Assembly: GCA_910575605.1 (NCBI GenBank)
Contig: CAJTEW010000016.1
Span: 1 to 64,000, forward strand
Source: Lachnospiraceae bacterium
Lineage (GTDB): Bacteria; Bacillota; Clostridia; Lachnospirales; Lachnospiraceae
Length of the DNA: 64,000 nt
Direction: 5' to 3'
The notes under the pieces are model-generated. The model saw nothing but the letters and a program-made list of their open reading frames with translations, was not told the DNA's origin and made no database searches. This document shows, one piece after another, positions 53,936 through 62,445 of the stretch (its first letter is position 1; every line of letters begins with the position of its first letter). The position numbers were made by a program, and so were the translations under genes.

Positions 53936-55455
53936 CTGCCGCCTCCTTCGTAAAATTTTTCTCTAAGCCTTTTTCGATCGATCTTTCCGTTTGCATTATA
54001 TGGAAAATCTTTACAATGAATAAATACATTCGGTATCATATATTCTGGAATTTTTTTCTTTAAATACACTACAAGATCTTTCGCTTCCATTTCGCTCCCC
54101 ATATAAAACATTACAATACGTGATGTTTTATCATCGTATAAACATGCACAATTCTCTATATGTGTCATTCCTCCAAATACTACTTCTATTTCTCCTAATT
54201 CGATTCTATGACCCATATGTTTTATCTGAAAATCTTTTCTACAGAGATATAATAATTCTCCCCTGTCATTATATTTAACAATATCACCAGTACGATACAA
54301 TCTTTCTTCATAAAAAGAGTTTAGCGGGTTCTGTATAAAGGACTCTTTTGTCTTCTGAAAATTATTAAAATATCCTAGTGCCAGACACGTTCCAAAAACA
54401 CAAAGTTCTCCGCTCTCTCCTTCTTTAACCAGCTCATTATTCTCATTAAGTACATAAAGTCTAATATTATTACAAGGGCCTCCTATTGGGAGAGGAGCAT
54501 CATCATTGAATTCTCTGTCAACGATATAATACGCACAAATATTAGTAATCTCCGTCGGGCCAAATAGGTTTACATACAGCGCGTCAGGCACCTCTCTTCT
54601 CCATACATTCAATTGTTTATTTGGCATTACTTCACCTGCAAATAGAATTTTCTTCAAAAACTTCGGTGTAATAACCTCAAATCCTTTTAAATTAACAACC
54701 GTACAAAGCACTGACGGGACCCATATAATCGTGTTAATTCTCTTCTCATTTAAATATCCAATCAGATTTTGGGGAAATAAAAAAAATCTTTGGGGAATAA
54801 AATATACGCTGCATCCATATTTTAGTGCACAGTATATATCCTGTATTGACAAATCAAAATGGAGCGGAACCTGATTCCCAAATATATGTGTTTCATCAAT
54901 TAAAAAAGTCTCTCCAAACCAATCAGTGTAATCAATAACTCCCCGATGAGTAATTACTACTCCTTTGGGTACTCCTGTAGAGCCGCTTGTAAATAAAACA
55001 TAAACTGGATCTAGATCGCACATCCTGTATCTAATTTGCTCTAGCTGTAAATCCTGTATTTTTGTTTTTTCTAATTCTTCTATAAAAAACACATCACACT
55101 GTGTCTGAAACAGTTCTACTTTTTGCTTATATTCTCTTCTTGTGATAATGCCTGCAGGCATTAGAATTTTCAAAATGGAATTTATTCTTTCAATGGGCAT
55201 AGTAAAATCAATTTGGCAATAAAAATTTCCACTGCTTACAATTCCCAAAAACGCATTAACACACTCGCATTTATTAGATAAAAATACAACAATCGGTTGA
55301 TTCATTACTCCAAGCTGTAATAATCCGCTCCCAATAGCTTCTGTGTTTTGCTTTAATTCCTTAAATGTTACACTTATATCTCCATCATTAAATGCCATTT
55401 TATCGCAAAATTCTAATGCCGTTTTATCAAGGTATTCCAATATATTTTTCTGCAT
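53932..55455 (-). CDS. AMP-binding adenylation enzyme (DltA/NRPS A-domain-like)
   Basis: The 507-residue protein has all core motifs of adenylation domains: FTSGSTGVPKGVVITH near 155-170, NLFGPTEITNICAYY near 295, YRTGDIVKYNDRGELLYL near 395, and the C-terminal NANGKIDRKRL with catalytic Lys. It activates an amino or other carboxylic acid and loads it on a carrier protein. The small carrier protein is encoded six bases upstream. The acid's identity cannot be read reliably by eye. Confidence 0.9.
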   Translation of the reverse strand: MQKNILEYLDKTALEFCDKMAFNDGDISVTFKELKQNTEAIGSGLLQLGVMNQPIVVFLSNKCECVNAFLGIVSSGNFYCQIDFTMPIERINSILKILMPAGIITRREYKQKVELFQTQCDVFFIEELEKTKIQDLQLEQIRYRMCDLDPVYVLFTSGSTGVPKGVVITHRGVIDYTDWFGETFLIDETHIFGNQVPLHFDLSIQDIYCALKYGCSVYFIPQRFFLFPQNLIGYLNEKRINTIIWVPSVLCTVVNLKGFEVITPKFLKKILFAGEVMPNKQLNVWRREVPDALYVNLFGPTEITNICAYYIVDREFNDDAPLPIGGPCNNIRLYVLNENNELVKEGESGELCVFGTCLALGYFNNFQKTKESFIQNPLNSFYEERLYRTGDIVKYNDRGELLYLCRKDFQIKHMGHRIELGEIEVVFGGMTHIENCACLYDDKTSRIVMFYMGSEMEAKDLVVYLKKKIPEYMIPNVFIHCKDFPYNANGKIDRKRLREKFYEGGGR

Positions 55456-55461
55456 ATTAAG

Positions 55462-55692
55462 TCAGCTCCTTAAATATTTCTTCACAAGTTTGTCAATACA
55501 CTCTACGTTTTTAAAATTATGCTCTGAAATATCTTCCCCTTTAATGAAAATATGGAATTTCTCCTCTAGCAGCGTAATTAATGACATTATCCCAAATGAA
55601 TCAATTAGCTTTTCTTCAAAAAAATCTTTACAATTTTCAAAATCACTATCTGGTGCAATACTCTTTAGTATTGTTACAATCTCTCTATACAT
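55462..55692 (-). CDS. Acyl/peptidyl carrier protein
   Basis: The 76-residue protein is predicted all-helical, acidic and has the phosphopantetheine Ser32 in LIDSFGIMSLITLLEEKF. It carries an acyl or aminoacyl thioester loaded by the adenylation enzyme encoded next. GGAG eight bases before the ATG at 55692 is preferred over a GTG at 55701. It overlaps the GNAT gene by eight bases, suggesting that the GNAT enzyme is the acceptor transferase. Confidence 0.88.
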   Translation of the reverse strand: MYREIVTILKSIAPDSDFENCKDFFEEKLIDSFGIMSLITLLEEKFHIFIKGEDISEHNFKNVECIDKLVKKYLRS

Positions 55693-56482
55693 TTTCTTCA
55701 CTCCGTGTCATTTTTCCATAGTATCCGCAAATATCGTCATTGCCTGCTTTTGTGTATCTTTGCATATTATCTCTTATTCGGAAAGCATACACTTTTTTCC
55801 GTTCTTCCATTATTATTTTTTTCAGATATTCATGAATGATCAGCCCATAAAATTTATTCCTATATGCTTCGTCTACAATCAGTCCACTTTCTACAACTAT
55901 CCTTTCATCTTCAATAAATGTTCCGACATGTGCTACAATTTTCCCGTCTTCACGAAGAACATAACTCCTCCCTGCGTTCTCCTTCATTCTATCTCCCAAC
56001 TGCTTCGCAAGGTTTTCTACAGTATAGTTCTCCTGAAATTCTTTATCGGAACACATAAGCTGTGCAATTTCACAGGATTCCTCCGGATTTGCCTTGGTTA
56101 TAAGTGAAAACTGAGGAAATTCCTTATATCTCTTTTCTTGTACAATTACTCCATATGCTGTTTTATACCCTTTTAAGCATTTATCTAATTTCCGTATTAC
56201 TTCCTCATTCCCATTAATAGTGGAAACATGAAACTTTGAGATAAGTTCTGCATACTCCTCAGGCTGCCAGTCACACTCTGAGCTATACACTTGAAAGCTG
56301 TCGTAGTATTTCATAAGAACAGTATGAGGCCCGCCATTTTTTTCTGAATACCAAAAATTCACATCTGGATGGTTTACTCCATATTTTTTTAAATCCATAT
56401 ATAGAAAAATGCAATCAGAAAAATGCTTTTCGAGAAACCAAAGAACCTTTCCCACCTCATTATTTTCCAATCTTTTTATCAT
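55685..56482 (-). CDS. GNAT-family N-acyltransferase
   Basis: The 265-residue protein has a C-terminal GNAT domain (about 125-255), with GKIVAHVGTFIEDERIVVESGLIVDEAYRNKFYGLIIHEYL containing the acyl-CoA-type pyrophosphate loop in a weak form. The N-terminal half is a degenerate GNAT-like segment. The close coupling to a carrier protein and adenylation enzyme suggests the acyl donor is carrier-bound rather than CoA. Acceptor unknown. Confidence 0.78.
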   Translation of the reverse strand: MIKRLENNEVGKVLWFLEKHFSDCIFLYMDLKKYGVNHPDVNFWYSEKNGGPHTVLMKYYDSFQVYSSECDWQPEEYAELISKFHVSTINGNEEVIRKLDKCLKGYKTAYGVIVQEKRYKEFPQFSLITKANPEESCEIAQLMCSDKEFQENYTVENLAKQLGDRMKENAGRSYVLREDGKIVAHVGTFIEDERIVVESGLIVDEAYRNKFYGLIIHEYLKKIIMEERKKVYAFRIRDNMQRYTKAGNDDICGYYGKMTRSEENV

Positions 56483-56493
56483 TACATCCTCCT

Positions 56494-58011
56494 CTAATGC
56501 TTTATCCAGTCTTTTAGATAATTGTATATTTTTTCCCCTGCACTCCCATCCAGATTAGCGAATGCTTTTTCGTTTAACATCTGCATTCTTTCTTTATATT
56601 TAGGATCTTCTCCTCTAAGTACCATATTAATAAAATCTTCAAATGACATTCCTCCATCTTTTTTTAATTTGAAGTAACAGAAGCGCATATCAACCGGCGC
56701 CCTCTTCCCACTTTCTTCTGTCGGCTTTGTTTGAAAGATCATGACTGGTTTTCCAGTTACAATATACTCATTTATAATAGAACTGTATGTTGTAATAAGT
56801 GCATCTGAACAAAAGAAAGAAATTCTATAATCACCGCTGATATCTATTACGCAATTTTCTGATTCCTGGATTCTTTTTTTCATATTTTCGACATACTTCC
56901 TACACTGTGGAAATCTCGATTCAATCATAGTAAACAGAAGCGGATGGGGTCTCCAGATAAGGCCGCAATCTTCTCTATTCATCACTGCCTTTAGCAATTC
57001 ATCGTGATATCTTTGTGCAAAATCAAATCCATATTTTGAAACATTCCCCGCTCCTATTGGGAAATATGATAAATGTGTATTTAGCAGAAATACCTTTTTT
57101 CCCTTTAGTTTTCTCTCCCATTCATCCGGGATTCTAATATTACTTTTATTGAAGTTAATAACTGCATCAATCTTTGGCGAGCCAAATGCTATAAATTTTT
57201 CTGACGGATATCCATATGATTCATATATTCTTTTTACAAAATCAGATTGAACAATTACCTTGTCTGCATTAATGGTTCCTTTATTTAAATACTGAAAATC
57301 TGATCTTCCTTTTGTATAACCACACATTGTAAAATAAGGACTATAAATCAAGCCTCCTGTATGCTGTTTTAGACTCTCTGAAAAATATTGTTCAGGAATT
57401 TTTGTCAGATTATTTGTATTGTCATATGGATTATGAATAAAAATCAAATCCGGTTTTTCACGTTCAATACTATACTCTCGATAAGATACGGTTGGTAACT
57501 CATCTGGGAACAAATCACCTTCAAATTTTAATATTGGACTCTCAAGCTCTTCTCCAATTTCATAATAAGGAATAGGTACAACTTTCACCTCTGCATCAGG
57601 GTCCTTCATACTATATCTCCAAATACTATCAAACGCTGTCCACATACTGGCCTTATATGGCAGAAATAAAATATGTATTTTTTTATCTGTACGCATTTCC
57701 AAATCATGCATAATGTCTGAAAGTAATCTCCCCATCCTCCCAGTTCTTTTTTTGATAACCTTAGGTATAGGATTAATACTAATTTGATACGCCTCTTCAC
57801 AGTACTCTTCTAAAAATCTTACACTGTTTGTCTCGTATCCTTCAATTTCCTCTATTTTTGTTCCAATATGAACCGCGCAATCCTGACACTCTATCAATAT
57901 CTGCATTAAATCATTTTCAGATAATACAGATGTCCTTTCTTTCAACACTTTATTTAGTCTCTGTAATGAAGAAATGATATGAAAAATTTCCTTTTTCTGA
58001 TAAATTCTCAT
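56494..58011 (-). CDS. CDP-glycerol glycerophosphotransferase-like protein (TagB/TagF type)
   Basis: The 505-residue protein resembles the GT-B-like CDP-glycerol glycerophosphotransferase family. It has LIWRPHPLLFTMIESRFP near residue 340, ISFFCSDALITTYSSIINEYIVTGKPVMIFQ near 400-430, and a Rossmann-like IHILFLPYKASMWTAFDSI near 112. It probably adds glycerol-phosphate or a related unit to a polymer, which the LicD-like protein could decorate with aminophosphonate. It is the first gene of the 15-gene operon; GGGGG lies five bases before the ATG. Confidence 0.82.
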   Translation of the reverse strand: MRIYQKKEIFHIISSLQRLNKVLKERTSVLSENDLMQILIECQDCAVHIGTKIEEIEGYETNSVRFLEEYCEEAYQISINPIPKVIKKRTGRMGRLLSDIMHDLEMRTDKKIHILFLPYKASMWTAFDSIWRYSMKDPDAEVKVVPIPYYEIGEELESPILKFEGDLFPDELPTVSYREYSIEREKPDLIFIHNPYDNTNNLTKIPEQYFSESLKQHTGGLIYSPYFTMCGYTKGRSDFQYLNKGTINADKVIVQSDFVKRIYESYGYPSEKFIAFGSPKIDAVINFNKSNIRIPDEWERKLKGKKVFLLNTHLSYFPIGAGNVSKYGFDFAQRYHDELLKAVMNREDCGLIWRPHPLLFTMIESRFPQCRKYVENMKKRIQESENCVIDISGDYRISFFCSDALITTYSSIINEYIVTGKPVMIFQTKPTEESGKRAPVDMRFCYFKLKKDGGMSFEDFINMVLRGEDPKYKERMQMLNEKAFANLDGSAGEKIYNYLKDWIKH

Positions 58012-58064
58012 CTTTTCCCCCTGGAAATTCCAACCTTTTTAATCAAATATGGCACATTGGTCAC

Positions 58065-58283
58065 CTTTTATTCAAAGATGATGCAGGTTTCCCCCACTTC
58101 GCTCCCGGCTACTCATAACTTTTATGTTCACCAGGTCCTGGCATACCCAATACGCAGTTTTGCACTGCCTTCTAATGCCGTCCCTTCTTTTTTATATCAT
58201 GAACTTACTCTTTAGTCCTTTCGGTAAAATTTCAGCTTTTACTGAAATTAATCTAAAGCTGCTGTTCTTATGATCCTATTTCA
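58065..58283 (-). ncRNA. Candidate TnpB-associated guide RNA (omega-RNA/reRNA) region
   Basis: In TnpB and TldR systems the guide RNA overlaps the gene's 3' end and runs into the flank. Here the 3' region of the TnpB-like gene holds, in minus orientation, a perfect eight-base hairpin (AATTTCAG with CTGAAATT at 58228-58249), a GGCAT/TATGCC hairpin, and a GTAGCCGGGAGCGAAGTGGG segment typical of IS605 right ends. The candidate guide would begin near 58065-58080 (ATCTTTGAATAAAAGG...). No promoter for the downstream phosphonate operon is obvious in the 58012-58280 gap; TTGAAT-18-CATATT is a weak candidate. The boundary of scaffold and guide is not fixed. Confidence 0.55.
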
Positions 58284-59603
58284 TTTTACATGTCCACGTT
58301 TTATTGCATTCTTTGCAGTATTTATCTTTTCACCCATCTGACACCCACAAACCGGACATCTAAAAACCCCTTCTTTTTTTTCTCCAGTGTTTCCACAACT
58401 GCAGCATTCATTACTAATATCTTTTCCCCTAACTTCTATAAGTTTTACCGAATGCTCTTTACATTTCTGTGTCAAACGGCTGCGTATATAACCTTTCTGC
58501 CATAATGTAACATAGTTATTAATTTTTCTGCCTGCCCCTACAGCCTGATTTCCCCTAATCTTTGGAAGATAAATTGTACCCGGCTTCTCCATACGGAAAA
58601 GCCTATTTATCTCCTGATTAATATAACTGTGAAGCTGTTCTTCATACCTTTTCTTTTTATTGATATATTTTTTTCTACCAGGATTCATCTCTTTGTTATT
58701 CTTGTATATGCCTGTCTGGTCTCTCATCCAATCTGCATATTTTATCTGATATTCTCCTAGTCTTTCACCGTACTGATGCCCCTTGTCTGTTGTAAACATA
58801 ATGATCATTCCCATTGCCAGTCCTATTTGGTTTGTATAATCTGAATGCTCGTGAACTTTCACATTAATGGGAACTTTAATCTCTATACTATTTTCCTTTG
58901 GATAAAGCTTTACATAAAGTTGGGAGTTATAGCTATTACTATCTGTTAGTGGTATAAATATTCTTTTTCGCTTTTCTTTTGATGTAATATAAATTCCATG
59001 TTCTGCATAACGATATGCTTTTCTGGATGTAGAAAATCCATCCATCTGATCTGTATGTAGTTTTACCTGATACTTCCGTGTTAGTCTCCTTAAATAATTA
59101 TTCAACTTTTTTACATTTGTTTTCTCTGCCAGCATCTCATACTGATTTTGTAAGTCTATACTAAGTCTTACGGTATCCTGGTTTACTATTGCATCATATG
59201 CTTTATTTATTTTCAAAACAAACCTAAGATAATGTCGTTCTTCGTCTGTAAAAGCTTCATTTTGACCTATCCTCTTTAAAATTGTTGTCTTTACTCTTGT
59301 CCATTGACTTCTTATATCACTTAATGCATCGAAAATAGCCAGATAATAATATACTGACGGTAAACCTAGTCTTTCTCTTAATCCGCATTCCGTCATTTCA
59401 TTTTGAATTGTATAGCCTGGATAAAGCTTTTCCAGACTTGTTATACCTCCATAGCGCTGATATACATAGTTCTTCACTTTTCTGTAATCTTCTGCAATCT
59501 CTATGAGCTTCTGCATATTCTCCTTTGAAATCGGCTCCATATTATACTGCTGAATTGTTTTACAGACTACTTTAGGAGATATCTCCATATATTCTTTCTT
59601 CAT
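58281..59603 (-). CDS. TnpB homologue lacking RuvC catalytic residues (TldR-like)
   Basis: The 440-residue protein has the TnpB layout: helical N-terminal region, RuvC-like core, C-terminal zinc ribbon (C400/C403, C416/C419) inside the last RuvC segment. The three canonical acidic residues are missing. In RuvC-I the position normally GxD has Ala263 (IGLAMG); RuvC-II reads TIYLPKI without Glu; RuvC-III reads GEKINTAKN where active TnpBs have DRDxNAA. This is the pattern of nuclease-dead RNA-guided repressors (TldR). No tnpA is adjacent. Length and zinc ribbon are intact, so it is not a decaying gene. A less common active-site arrangement in this clade cannot be excluded. Confidence 0.8.
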   Translation of the reverse strand: MKKEYMEISPKVVCKTIQQYNMEPISKENMQKLIEIAEDYRKVKNYVYQRYGGITSLEKLYPGYTIQNEMTECGLRERLGLPSVYYYLAIFDALSDIRSQWTRVKTTILKRIGQNEAFTDEERHYLRFVLKINKAYDAIVNQDTVRLSIDLQNQYEMLAEKTNVKKLNNYLRRLTRKYQVKLHTDQMDGFSTSRKAYRYAEHGIYITSKEKRKRIFIPLTDSNSYNSQLYVKLYPKENSIEIKVPINVKVHEHSDYTNQIGLAMGMIIMFTTDKGHQYGERLGEYQIKYADWMRDQTGIYKNNKEMNPGRKKYINKKKRYEEQLHSYINQEINRLFRMEKPGTIYLPKIRGNQAVGAGRKINNYVTLWQKGYIRSRLTQKCKEHSVKLIEVRGKDISNECCSCGNTGEKKEGVFRCPVCGCQMGEKINTAKNAIKRGHVK

Positions 59604-59702
59604 ACTTTTCCCAAAATCTGTACTTTTTGAAACACGCTTTTTTATTTAAGCGATTAAAATATATACAAAAATAAGGGTTATTTTTGTTGACAAACGGTCG
59701 AT

Positions 59703-59731
59703 ATTATAATAGAGTAAATAAGAATTATCAA
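59703..59731 (-). promoter_or_regulatory. Promoter of the TnpB-like gene
   Basis: On the minus strand TTGATA (59726-59731) and TATAAT (59703-59708) are spaced by 17 bases, about 100 bases before the start codon. The -35 box overlaps a perfect hairpin (59729-59762). A 12-base inverted repeat (TGTACTTTTTGA at 59619, its complement at 59736) flanks the promoter. Confidence 0.65.
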
Positions 59732-59762
59732 ATTATCAAAAAGTACACCTTTTGATAATTTG
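59729..59762. repeat. Perfect 13-base inverted repeat upstream of the TnpB-like gene
   Basis: CAAATTATCAAAA and TTTTGATAATTTG pair perfectly around the eight-base AGTACACC. The palindrome overlaps the -35 box of the TnpB-like gene. It could be a left-end remnant of an IS605-type element or an operator. No T-run follows on either strand, so it is not a terminator. Confidence 0.6.
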
Positions 59763-59852
59763 AAAAACAGATAATTTTTTGGAGTATCAAGATAAATTCC
59801 ATTCTCCCGATACTCCAGACTATTTTCGACATTTAGTTACAACATTTCATTC

Positions 59853-62423
59853 CTAGCAAGTAGCTCCGCCCACCACGTTCTTCTTCAAAATCTCTGACTT
59901 ATCAATTTTACTATTCAGAAGCTTATCCTGCACATAATCAAATCCAAGCCGTGCAATCGTATCCGCAAGCCGTTCACCTGAAAGTCCTTCATCCCTGAAA
60001 AACAGTATTACACGCTCAGCAAGCTCTATAACCTCATCCTCCGAAGTAAATAGCTTATCTAACATACGCCCTTCTGACACCTTCTTGCCCCAGCGGCCGC
60101 CGATATATACCCGGTATCCGGCTATAGACTCATTTACTGCACCAAACGGACATTTCGCAATACAGCGGCCGCAGTGGTTACATGCAGCAGAATCAATTGT
60201 AATCCTGCCATCCTGCATTTTTGCCACATGAATGGGACATAATGTTTCTACCTGACATTTCTTGCAGCCCTTACACTTAGAGCCATCAATCTCCGGCACC
60301 TGCTGACCGATAATTCCTAAATCGTTCAAGTTCGGTTTCACGCAGTTATTCGGACATCCCCCTACAGCAATCTTAAATTTATGCGGCAGCGAAACACCAT
60401 GATAGCCTGTATAATATAAATCATGCAGCCTCTCTGACAGTGCAAACGTATCGATTAATCCGTACTGACAGGTTGTTCCCTTACAGGAAACTACCGGGCG
60501 GACCTTAGAGCCTGTACCTCCTGTTTCCAGTCCCGCTTCGTTAAGGAACTCCATAACCGGTTCAATATTATCATAAGGCACACCTTGGATTTCCAATGTC
60601 AAACGGGTTGTCATGGTTACCTCGCCAGAACCGAATTTCTCTGCTGCCTCTGCAATTTTCTGCTGCTCCTTAGCGGTTATTTTTCCGTTTCTTGTAATCA
60701 CACGTACATTAAAGACATCCTCATAGCGCTTATCCTGAAGACATCCTAATCCCTTCACTCTCTTAATTTCCTCTGCTGTGAGCTTTTTTCCGTTACGGGG
60801 AACCCTAACTTCATTGAAAAAAGCTCCGCCCTCTAAAACCTTTGTATTCGTGTATCCATATGCTTTCAGGCGATTCTGAAGAAAATATCCCCTCTTTCCT
60901 TTTGCACAGACAAGAAGGAGCTTTGCATCCTTTTCAAGGCCTTCAATAGGGCCTGTCACCTCTGAAAGATTAATCCACTTTGCATTGGGAAGCGACGGTG
61001 CCGGCTGAACATCCAGTACCTGATAATCTTTCCCGGCACCGGCCATATATTCTGCCGGGCTCATACTCTCAAGCTGGCCGTCAAGCTTATTTTCTAAAAT
61101 ATAACATGCACTTACAAATGGATGAATTGCTGTGGAAAATGGCGGTGCATATGCATAATCCATCGTATCAAAATCATCTGCCGTCATGCCCTGGGAGATA
61201 CCAGTCACAGCTATGTCAACCATTTTATCCACTGCTCCGGCTCCTAAAACCTGGATTCCAAGGAGTCTGCGGCTCTCTTTTTCTGCTGTAAGCTTTATAT
61301 AGAAGGAGGAAGCTTCCGGATAATAATGTGCCTTATCATCCAGTACGCAGACAACAGAAACTGTTTCCATACCTAATGCCTTTGCCTGCTCTTGTGTAAG
61401 TCCCGTACGGCCTGCGTTAAGCTTTGGAAGAAGGCGGACTACGCCTGTACCCATGCATCCTCTGTAGCCTTTTCCAGCCCCATACATTTTCTTTACCATG
61501 GCGCGGGCGGCAAGATTTGCAGTAGAACCCATAGCTGACCATTGAGGCTTATCTGTCAATGCGTTTTTTACCATTGCACAGTCTCCTGCTGCATAGATGT
61601 CCGGGAGATTTGTCTGCATGTTTTCATCAACAAGAATCGTTCCTTTAAACATCTCAAGGCCGCTTTCAGACAAAAAGCCTGTTGCCGGACGCACACCGAT
61701 TGCCATAATAACAATATCTGCCGTTAGATTTCCGTTATCGGTGAGAACCTCCTCTACATGCTCCTGTCCGCTTATTCCTGTAAGGCTTGTACCAGTTAGA
61801 ATCCTCATTCCAGCCTTCTTAAGCTGGCGTTTTGCAAAATCTGCCATCTCCGCGTCAAATGCATTTGGCATAATCTGTGGCATGGCATCAATCACCGTCA
61901 CCTCAAGTCCCTGAGCCATCAGATTTTCCGCAGCTTCAAGTCCAATAAAGCCTGCCCCACATACGACTGCATTCCGGCAGCGCTTTTCCTCAATGTAAGC
62001 ACGGATATTTACCGCATCCTCCGGTGTACGTATGCAGAATACACCGGACAGTCCTATCCCGTCTACCGGGGGCACAAAAGGAACTGCTCCTGTTGATATA
62101 ATAAGCTTGTCGTAGTTCTCTGTAAAAATTTCTCCGGAAGTCTTCTTAAATGCCACTTCCTTTTTATCAGGGCTTATTCCAACAGCCTCACAGCCGGTAT
62201 ATACCTCCGCTCCTGTAAGCCCTGCATATTTCTTTGGAGTATTTACAATTAAGTCCTCCTTTGTAAGGATATCTCCACCGATATAGTACGGAAGGCCGCA
62301 TCCGGCATAAGAAATATCCTCACCCTTTGTAAATACTTTTACCTCCGCCTGGCGGTCGCATCTCTTTAATTTTGCCGCCGCCTTTGTTCCCGCGGCAACG
62401 CCGCCCAGAATTACATATTTCAT
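59853..62423 (-). CDS. CoA-disulfide-reductase-like/rhodanese/sulfite-reductase-like/ferredoxin fusion
   Basis: The 856-residue protein has four parts. Residues 1-440 form an FAD/NAD disulfide oxidoreductase of the CoA-disulfide-reductase type (GGVAAGTKAAAKLKR; redox-Cys region SYAGCGLPYYIGG; VVCGAGFIGLEAAENL). Residues about 450-545 form a rhodanese-like domain with Cys in LLLVCAKGKRGYF. Residues about 560-700 resemble a siroheme sulfite/nitrite reductase C-terminal unit (CKGTTCQYG and GGCPNNC). Residues about 715-770 hold two ferredoxin Cys motifs (CKGCKKC...C and CNHCGRCIAKC). It probably shuttles electrons from NADH to a sulfur species. Similar fusions occur in Clostridia; substrate unknown. 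Confidence 0.85.
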   Translation of the reverse strand: MKYVILGGVAAGTKAAAKLKRCDRQAEVKVFTKGEDISYAGCGLPYYIGGDILTKEDLIVNTPKKYAGLTGAEVYTGCEAVGISPDKKEVAFKKTSGEIFTENYDKLIISTGAVPFVPPVDGIGLSGVFCIRTPEDAVNIRAYIEEKRCRNAVVCGAGFIGLEAAENLMAQGLEVTVIDAMPQIMPNAFDAEMADFAKRQLKKAGMRILTGTSLTGISGQEHVEEVLTDNGNLTADIVIMAIGVRPATGFLSESGLEMFKGTILVDENMQTNLPDIYAAGDCAMVKNALTDKPQWSAMGSTANLAARAMVKKMYGAGKGYRGCMGTGVVRLLPKLNAGRTGLTQEQAKALGMETVSVVCVLDDKAHYYPEASSFYIKLTAEKESRRLLGIQVLGAGAVDKMVDIAVTGISQGMTADDFDTMDYAYAPPFSTAIHPFVSACYILENKLDGQLESMSPAEYMAGAGKDYQVLDVQPAPSLPNAKWINLSEVTGPIEGLEKDAKLLLVCAKGKRGYFLQNRLKAYGYTNTKVLEGGAFFNEVRVPRNGKKLTAEEIKRVKGLGCLQDKRYEDVFNVRVITRNGKITAKEQQKIAEAAEKFGSGEVTMTTRLTLEIQGVPYDNIEPVMEFLNEAGLETGGTGSKVRPVVSCKGTTCQYGLIDTFALSERLHDLYYTGYHGVSLPHKFKIAVGGCPNNCVKPNLNDLGIIGQQVPEIDGSKCKGCKKCQVETLCPIHVAKMQDGRITIDSAACNHCGRCIAKCPFGAVNESIAGYRVYIGGRWGKKVSEGRMLDKLFTSEDEVIELAERVILFFRDEGLSGERLADTIARLGFDYVQDKLLNSKIDKSEILKKNVVGGATC

Positions 62424-62445
62424 ATGTATCTCCTTTCTACTATCT

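Noticed and set aside
58281-59603. An active IS605-type transposon
   Set aside because: No tnpA gene is adjacent, catalytic residues of TnpB are missing and element ends are not clear.
59697-59730. Plus-strand promoter TTGACA with a small RNA
   Set aside because: A TTGACA is present, but the -10 at the right spacing (TAGAGT) is poor, and the minus-strand promoter of the TnpB-like gene overlaps it.
59781-59816. Hairpin GGAGTATC/GATACTCC as terminator of the redox-fusion gene
   Set aside because: On the minus strand it is followed by A residues, not T, so it lacks the terminator signature; kept only as a possible structure.
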